Origin: Plazaster borealis
Taxonomy: Eukaryota > Echinodermata > Asteroidea > Forcipulatida > Labidiasteridae
Reading direction: 5' to 3'
Length of the DNA: 64,000 bases
Assembly (NCBI GenBank): GCA_021014325.1
Contig: CM037472.1
Coordinates: 19,949,063 to 20,013,062 of the forward strand
Of this stretch, positions 44,401 through 53,400 are shown piece by piece; position 1 is the first letter of the stretch, and the number at the start of each line of letters is the position of its first letter. Below the pieces are notes generated by a model. That model saw nothing but the letters and a program-made list of their open reading frames with translations. It was not told the origin of the DNA and did no database searches. Made by a program: the position numbers and the translations under genes.

Positions 44401-47400
44401 CCATGACTACATGTACTGTACAATGTGTACATTAGCATGAAACATGATATCATGGATGGCATTTTCACATGACTTTTGGTACATGTATGAACACGTAGGC
44501 AGACAGTACTTTCCAGTCATGTTTGTTGATGCTTCATTCATTACGACCTTGAACTAATAAAACGAGAAAAAAAATAAGACAATTTCTTTTGTTTTGAGTA
44601 TACATTGTGACTATAAATGTAAGTTAACACATGATAGTACAAAGCACAAATTTGTTTTTTGTTGCTGTGATTTATGGATTTTTTTTTTTTTGGGGGGGGG
44701 GGGGGGTGGGGGGAATCCACAAGACTGCAGGTCTTGTAGCTTAAATTTTTTACTGGACCAGAATTTGTTAAACAACACCAGAATCCAAATGAGTTGAACA
44801 AGCACTAATAAAAGATGAACTATCTAATTTTTCTTATGTAGTGTATACTTCGACACTCAACAGAATTGAAAGATATTTATCAGATTCATGGCCAACATTT
44901 GTTCACAACGATATTTGTTAAGGTAGCCTATTATTTTTCAACTGAAAAATACAAGACCACCCGGCTTGTCCGGTCGTGAGTGTACTGGCCCGACGCTAAA
45001 ATCACTGGCCTTGGGCCTGCGGTCCAGTGTCAAATTCGAGCCTGTAGTACCGGTACATGTACATTTCCGTTTAAAGACCCCCCCGAAAAAAGGAAAAAAA
45101 AAAAAAAAATGTTATTACAAATTTTACAAAAAACACCAAAAAACCAAAACCTGTACAGTACATTGTACAACTTGCGTGTACATTAGTTCACAATCAGCCT
45201 AATGATGTAGATGGAATAATATGCGTTCACGCATACAGATCTTGCTTGTTAAAGGCCACTAACTATTTTTGCAGTCAATATACACAACATTAAAATACAC
45301 CAAACATTCATGTATATCAACAAGACAAATTTCAAACATTCAGTTAACATACAAAATATGTATTATGTGGACAAAACATAAATTTCATGAAAAAAAAAAA
45401 ATCTTAAAATTAAACAGAAACATACTAAATTATCACAACTTCTTCTTTTCAGTGAAAAAGTTTATTCCCTAGGGCCTACAACGAAAAATGATGTCAGTCT
45501 CAAAAACAAAAATTATATTTTAACTGAAATTATGAGATTACTAATGCCTTGAATCAGGAATTGGTATTGTTATTCACTGGTGTAGTTAAAGCACTGTATT
45601 CTCAGGGTACTAGATATCATTACAAAAAGAAACACACAAAAAACAAGACTTTTGTTGTCGAGAGACATCTATGAATTTTAATCAGATTGGCACTACATGT
45701 AGTTCTGGAATCAGCCCCACGGTCTGGGCTACATTTTTTCAGAATGACCATTTTCGGCCGAAGCACTTTTGTGCATCTCACAGCTGGAGAGTATCACTTA
45801 GGGAACTAACTCCAAATGACAAGCGGAATTTGTGACAAGTAATTTGAAGTTCTTCTCCGCGCAAAGAAGTATAACAATCGATATTATATTCATCAATATG
45901 GCTATGTAGTTCAAAATAGAAATTGTTAAGAATCCTGTGTTTGTGAGGAAAGCAAGATATGGAATGACAAATTTCAACATAAATATAATTTAATATTTAT
46001 CCCTTGTGGTTTATTACCGGATATTTTGTTTTTTTAAATCAACAACAGCAATGTAGGCCTTTGACAAACACTAAACGATTGTTTCACACATCAAACAAAG
46101 ATATTGACAAAATAGGGGGACCTCCAATTAGGGCTAGATAGCTATGGTGGTAGAGCACCAGCACGTCAATCCGGAGGTCGCAGGTTCAAGTCCCGCTCAA
46201 GTCAATTTTTTATTTGTAAAACCCCCAAAATACGTCAACATAATGCTGATTTATTGGCAAAATTATCAAGAAAAATACAATAAAAGTCACATGTGAAAGT
46301 TCCAGCTGAATACACTGTCACGGTTCTTTCACAAGAATGTCAAATCCATCCACGTATAGCGAGGTGACAGCGTGTACTAACCTCATATCTGGCCGCAGCA
46401 TTCGCGAACGGACACCAACCCCTTTAAAAATCTGAGAAACAATTCATGCATAAATCGTTTCTCAGATTAAAAAGCTGTTATCGATCTGTAATCAACGGGG
46501 CATTTCAGGCGAAATAATTTCACAGAATGCTTACTACCATTACCATCTTAATATGAAGTAAGCTTTCAGATAGAAATTACACAGAAGAATTTTTCGGGGT
46601 CATTACCGAAGTATGCTCCTTCCTTTAAGCAAATCTTCCATTAAGACTGTGGACTACGGAATCTCATCTCAAGACATCTTATTTGTTTTCTTAGATGATA
46701 TATTACACTTACAACATTCTATTCCTAATCACGACTACAAGATATGGAAAAAAGCTGTGACCAAAAAGCCGACATACCAGCCTCTGCCCTGTACACCAGC
46801 ACCCGGAGTATATAATTGAATCATGGGTCCCGATGATCACTAACCCAACCTACTAACATCAACAAACAAGACTAGGCTTGTTGTTTTTTATTTCAATAAA
46901 TATCACACGGCAGTATTGAGCGCATCCCCCGGGCGTTCACACAGGCAGGTTTACACAGAGTTGAGAAAAAATAGCAATGGTACAATTAGTTGTCGTCGGG
47001 TAAAATGATTGGTAGACTGACCGACTACTTGATGCCAGCAGTTAATGCTTTAGAAAATCTCATAATATGTAAATGTTACTTAAAGGGTCTGTATACGTTT
47101 GGTAATGACTCTGAAAATCAATGGCAATAAAAACTTACTTGGTAAGAAGTACAGCAGCTTTGGATAGTAAAATGCATTTTGAGAAACTTTTCACCTCGAA
47201 GTACTGCGGTTATGGAAAAAGATATCACTTTTTATCCCCAAAAATTTGAATCTGAGAAGCGTTACTACAGTAAGCTTTCGGATAGAAATTACACAATTTT
47301 TTGGGGGGTCATTACCGAAGTATAACCCTACCTCTAACCCATACCATCCAAAACTCACTCAAGGGAGTTAAGGTAAAATAGTCATTCCTTTTTAAGTGAT

Positions 47401-50400
47401 GGACTGCCTGGTTATGAACCAGGGCTCGAAATTAACACTTGACCGCAGGCCCGAGACCAGTGATTTTAGCATCAGGCCAGTAAACTAACGACCGAACAAG
47501 CCCGGTGGTCTTGTGTTTTTCGATTGAATAATATTAAGCTACATGTACCTCATTGTGTAATATCTTTGTGAAAAAATCTGAATATCTTTCAATTCTCTTG
47601 AGTAATCAAAGTACGCTTGCACATAAGACTAATGAGATCTACATGTATCTAGATAGCCCTCTTTGTGCTTGTTCCACTCGTTTTGATTCTGGTCTTGTAA
47701 AACAAATTCTGGTCTAGTAAACATTTTGAGCTACAAGCCCTGCAGTCTTGTGATTTTTACCCCCAAATTTGAGACTTGTGTACATGTACTACGTTTTGGC
47801 AAAACGTTCCTTATTGTATTATAATCGACCAATAGTTGTTTTATTTAAATGTACAAATAAACATGGTTGTCAATCAATTAAATAAGGAAATGACATTCTT
47901 GTCAAAACAATTACTATAATAAAAATAGCAAAGTGTGTAAGGCCGGAAATCCATGTGTCCGTCATGTGTTGTGCATTTGTGTAGTGCGCAATCCTTTAAA
48001 AATGAAAATAAACACCAAACAATGCACAAAACTTTTTTCCGGAAAACGCAATACGCATTTCTTGGAGTTATGGACTTCTAAAACACATCCAGGGACAGGC
48101 CTGGAATAACACAAAGGCCACGGAGGCCATGGCCTCCATTGCCCCTGGTCTTGGCCTTGGTGCCCCATCAAAAGTTTCCCATAGACTTAAAGATTTTTCA
48201 ATGGAAGTGCCCTTTGCAAGATGAAAATGGCCTTGCCCTCTCAAAGTTGAAATTCCAGGCCTGCAGTGTAGCGTTACCCCTGGACCACTTCATGTAGCGT
48301 TACCCCTGCACCACTTCATCAAACGTCACCCCTGGACATCTTCATGTGATGTAACGTTACCCCTGGACCACTTCATGTAACGTTACTCCTGGACCACTTC
48401 ATGTAACGTTACCCCTGGACCACTTCATGTGATGTGACTTACCCCTGGACCACTTCATGTAACGTTACCCCTGGACCACTTCATGTGATGTGACAATACC
48501 CCTGGACCACTTCATGTAACGTTACTCCTGGACCACTTCATGTAACGTGGCAGATATAATCACATTTAATCTACATACGTACATGTTTACTGTTCATGTA
48601 CACGTATGTATTTATCACACAACTCACACTGACCTATAAATGCATCTCTTGATGTGGGCCAATGTTTTCTTAAATAACTACATGTAGAATGAATTGAGCG
48701 GATGGTGCAGCATTAGACTCAACTTCCTTGAGGGAGGCCCTCACAATATCCTGCAGAGGGTTGGTCCATAATTCAAGCTACATGTACGTATCTGACTTAA
48801 AGGGTCTGTATACGTTTGGTAATGACTCTGAAAATTAATGGCAATAAAAACTTACTTGGTAAGAAGTACAGCAGCTTTGGACAGTATAATGCATTTTTTG
48901 AACTTTTTCACTTTGAAGTACTGCGGTTATATCACTTTTTATCCCCAAAAACTTGAATCTAAGAAGCATTACTTACATTTCTCAGATTGTGTATTTCAAT
49001 TGCAGATTATTCTTCCCATGTGGACAAATATGTAACCGCTCCAGTTTTTTCGGCAATATCTCAAAAACGCTACCACGTTTTAAAACGAATTTTCACAGGT
49101 TAGTTTTAGAATATGTTAAAACAAACAGTGGGTTCCTATTATATACCAAACGTATATAATCCCTTTAAATTTGTGATTATACACGTAAACACACCTTGAT
49201 CATGCCAAGTGCCTACACGGTATAGTCTGTGCAAGTCTTGCGCATAGTGTATTCAAACTTCAGTCTGGGACCTAGTCGGTATCAATCATACATGTAAAAG
49301 TCTTACATGTGTGATTGTATTTCTTAAAATACTTTAGTTTAACATAGTTTATGGCCATAAAAATGATATAATTAATGTATTGTTGGGAAAGTAAAATTTA
49401 GCCATAAAATATATCAAAGTGAAATAAACTTAAGAAATCAAACAAAACCTGACGGCAAAATAAAACACAAACCATTCTCTGTACCGTGCAATCGACAACC
49501 AAAAAGCTCTGGTGTTTCTGATCAGCAGAGTGTCTCGGTCTTGACACCGCTGTCCTTAAGCAAGACACTTAACCATTATTGCTTCATCCTTCGGATCGGA
49601 CGTAAAGCCGTAGGTCCCATGTGTTGTGTAAAGCACGTAAAAGAACCCAGTTACACTTATCGCTAAGAGAAGGGGTTTGCCCCAGTGTTTCTGGCAGTGG
49701 CTGCTGAGTGCGCCACAGCACCTTGTAAACCCTTTTAAGGTGCTGCATAAATTGGTCTCATAATTCATAAAAACTTAAAAACCCGTCTTAAAAAGTGTTT
49801 CTCTTTCTTCAAGCGCCCAGAGCACCCTATTGGTGGTTTCGTGCACTATATCAGACTCCAAATATATTAATATTATCTAGGAAGTGAAAGCTACCCAACG
49901 GATGCCTCCCTCAACACAGTAAGATGGTTACAATGTACAGTGACTCATGAAAGGAATTAAATATGTGAGATGAGAACTACCGCCATGAGTACAATTGTGC
50001 ATACTTGTTTTCTCCACTGGGTACTACAACAGCCATGAGTCAGTCATGGTAATAAGACCATAGAGCTACACCATAGAGCAAGACCTGACACTGACATACC
50101 CTCGGACTTGTCAAGAGTCCCATATGCTAACATTAAGTGCTTACTATGCAATTTGTTACACCTGCATCATGGAGGTCATACAGCGGTGTGGGTAAAGTTG
50201 AACCAATAATGTGAAACACAACATGTTCACTCAGGTAACAATGAACAATGCTGATCAGATAAAATGATGCCCAACCTACCTACAGTGTATTATACACAAC
50301 ATGTTCATGTACTGTACTACATACAGTACATGAATGTTGCAAAAACTGTCAAGTACAGTACAAGTAGCCAGTGCCACCACAACAGTATCTAGTTTGCATA

Positions 50401-53400
50401 CATGTCATCGTGTGCGTGGAAGAAGGACTATCGAAAAGTTACCCGAGAAAGGGCGTTAGCAATTAATGTGAAAAATTATATTTCAAGACAACTAAATGTG
50501 AAAGTTTGATCGGTTTTCTGCCATTCATTAGTCACCATACGAGTTAAACTCTGCATGGGAATACATGTGTTGGAAAACATGTCTTTGGGGTAATTCTAGC
50601 AACAAAAAATGTAACTGTAATGTAATTAATGCCAGAGTTTTTGTGTCAGGAGCCAATTTATTGCTTACGGCCTTTTGCTAAACTGGAAAAAAGTACTTTG
50701 TGTGCTTGGAAGAAAGGCGTAGAGCCTTACACCCTTCTTCCGGGCTCACGACGATTTAGTACAAGTAGTTGCCAGATTATTTAGTACACCCTTGGCCTTA
50801 TGTAGTACATTACAACACCACGTCCACCACCATGTTATTTGAAAATACTTCTGGTAAGAGCACAGCCACACGATAGTGAACTAACCTACAGGACTACAAG
50901 TAGCAGCACATTCACATTCAGTAAAAACGTTATTCATATTTTGGGGGATTTACATGTTTTTTTTGTCAGCCAATAGAATCAGCTCCAAGTCGAAATCTTA
51001 CAATTCCTTGTTTGAAAATAAAAACTCATTGTCAATATTTTGTTGTTGTTGAAAGATGATGGTTCAGGATGTGAAACATTTCCGACTTATTGCAAATTTG
51101 GATTCGATCTCAATGTTGACAGCAATTGCAGGGTATGCAATTATTTTACATCTGGCTAATTAGGGATCTGCCTCAATGGACACATCAACGCATATTACAA
51201 TTTGCACTTTAAATATCCATGTTTGTGTAAGCAGTACCCAATCCCAGATAAACACAAATTGTACACAAAAAACTCATAAACCACTTAAAAAGTAAACACA
51301 GTTTGACAATACACAAACACTGTGCAAATCATTACATCTGTAAAGCAACCAGTCAATGTTAAAAAAAGATGACAAATGAAAAAAACATTACACAGTTAAT
51401 ATATAGCAAGCCACAAATGAGGTGAAATGAGAACACGAACACGTGATGTTAAAAACAGGAAGATATTCCCATGTGAAAGGGACTATACCTCTGGGGTCGA
51501 TCTTGGAAGGATCAATCAAGGCACCTGTGAAAGGAAGGAATAGCATGCACAATGCAAAAAATCTCATTAGTTCATTCGCCCGGTCAATGATGGATGAAAA
51601 ATTAGGCATTTGTACAATTAGGTCGTGTCCGAATTAATTGTCTCTGGCAGGGCTGTGGCCATGGCTAGAAATCTGCCTAGATTCTTTTAACATTTTAACT
51701 GCAGCCATTTTGCCACACGAAAAAGCCAGAGTCACTCATCTCGGACACAGCCCGACTTGGTGGTTGGTAGCACAAAGTTACCCTCCCACACATTTGACGT
51801 TTCACAAAGTTCTAATTTGTCAAATGCAACAGTTACTTTTTGATATTATTTCTGCAGTCCAGAGCCTAGACAACTCGGAATATACACTACAGGATGGCAA
51901 AGCGCTTTCAAAACAGTACGCCCTAAGATATCATTTTAACACTCACAAGTAATGCAAAACAGCAACTGTTCAATCAGCAAGTACCCACATAAATCTGATT
52001 AATGTGTTCAGAGATTCTCCACAGTATACCCCTACCTTTTAGCCCAAATCTACGCTGCACAATTCTAGACATGCACCGCGTTTGGATGATATCATGTTTC
52101 TTGAACTCACGAGTAGTGAACTGGAGGTGGAAAACTCGTCGCGAGTTCATGACTTGGTCAAAAACAAGGCCCAGGCATTAATGAATGAGCAACATGCAAT
52201 CCCAAAGATCGGCAGCCTCGCAAAGGCAAGGGCTACACTAGGAGATCTATCACTCACTGCGTGGACTGAAGAATCTTCCCGTAGGCTCCATGCAGATTTA
52301 AGGATCATTTCCTTTTGGGTTAGAACTCTTGAAAGGTCAAATGTGATGAGGGGGAATGCAATGAAAAAAATAGCGAAAGACATCACATGCAAGTTTCTTT
52401 TTTCAGCAAATGCTGTCTTGTGGATTAAGAAAGAGCTGCTTGCATGAGATCTGCCACCGAGGTGAAGAGATTTAAAGTATCAAAAAGTATTGCATTTTCT
52501 AGGTAATATTTTGCAACTATCATATAAATTACCCTACATTTAAAAGGGATTAACCCCAGATTCAAGACCATGCAATCAGTGTAAGCTCTATTGCTTGATT
52601 GTAAATTAATACATAAAGAAAACTGCTTTAAAGTCAATTACAAATCTCAATACATTTTTCCAACTGCAAATAACAATACTGTACAGTAGGCCTATGTAAT
52701 AATTTGTTAACTTCATAAAGCAGTCATTGTTGCAAAGTAGGGTTTAGAAAAAGAGTTTTTGTGGCTAAAGTCTACAAAGTATCAACAAACAAAAAATTCA
52801 AAACTGCATCCCATTTGGCGAAAGCTTTCTAATTTGAAAATGGCATGAGAGGTCATTTTCAAATGCAGACATCTTCCATTCTGATTTTGAAACACGGTTT
52901 TCATATTAACTACCATTGGCAATCAAAATGCTATTTCTTGATTTTAACTGTAATATTCGAGACAGCAATTAACAGCCATTACAACTAACACTTTGCTTAA
53001 TTTTTACAACAAATCACTGGGATAATTTTTGTTATATTCTTTTAAAGTTTTCAAGCCAAGCCTTCCGCCAGAATCTTTTCTTTCTGCATATTTTGTGATA
53101 TTTTGCTGAACTTTCGCCATTTGATTTCTCAATGTACACATTCTTTATTTGCGTTCAAAGACAAGAGCAGATAACATTCCATAAATCTTGCTGATAAATA
53201 AAATTTACAACTAAAAAAAAAATTATATAAATTGTCAACCAATGAATCAAGTTTAGGACAATTATTGTACATTCCACTGGTATCTGTTTGTATTAGGAGT
53301 GGACTGGAACAAATCAAGTGGCATATTTTATATTGTATATGATTGAATTACACACTGAATTAGTTTATTTACTACAGATGTTTTTTGTTTCAGAGTATTT

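Noticed and set aside
46141..46215. tRNA gene
   Set aside because: Good box A and B, but the acceptor stem does not close and related decayed copies occur at 29583 and 60540.
48266..48549. CRISPR-like array
   Set aside because: Contiguous 26-30 bp tandem repeats with no spacers.
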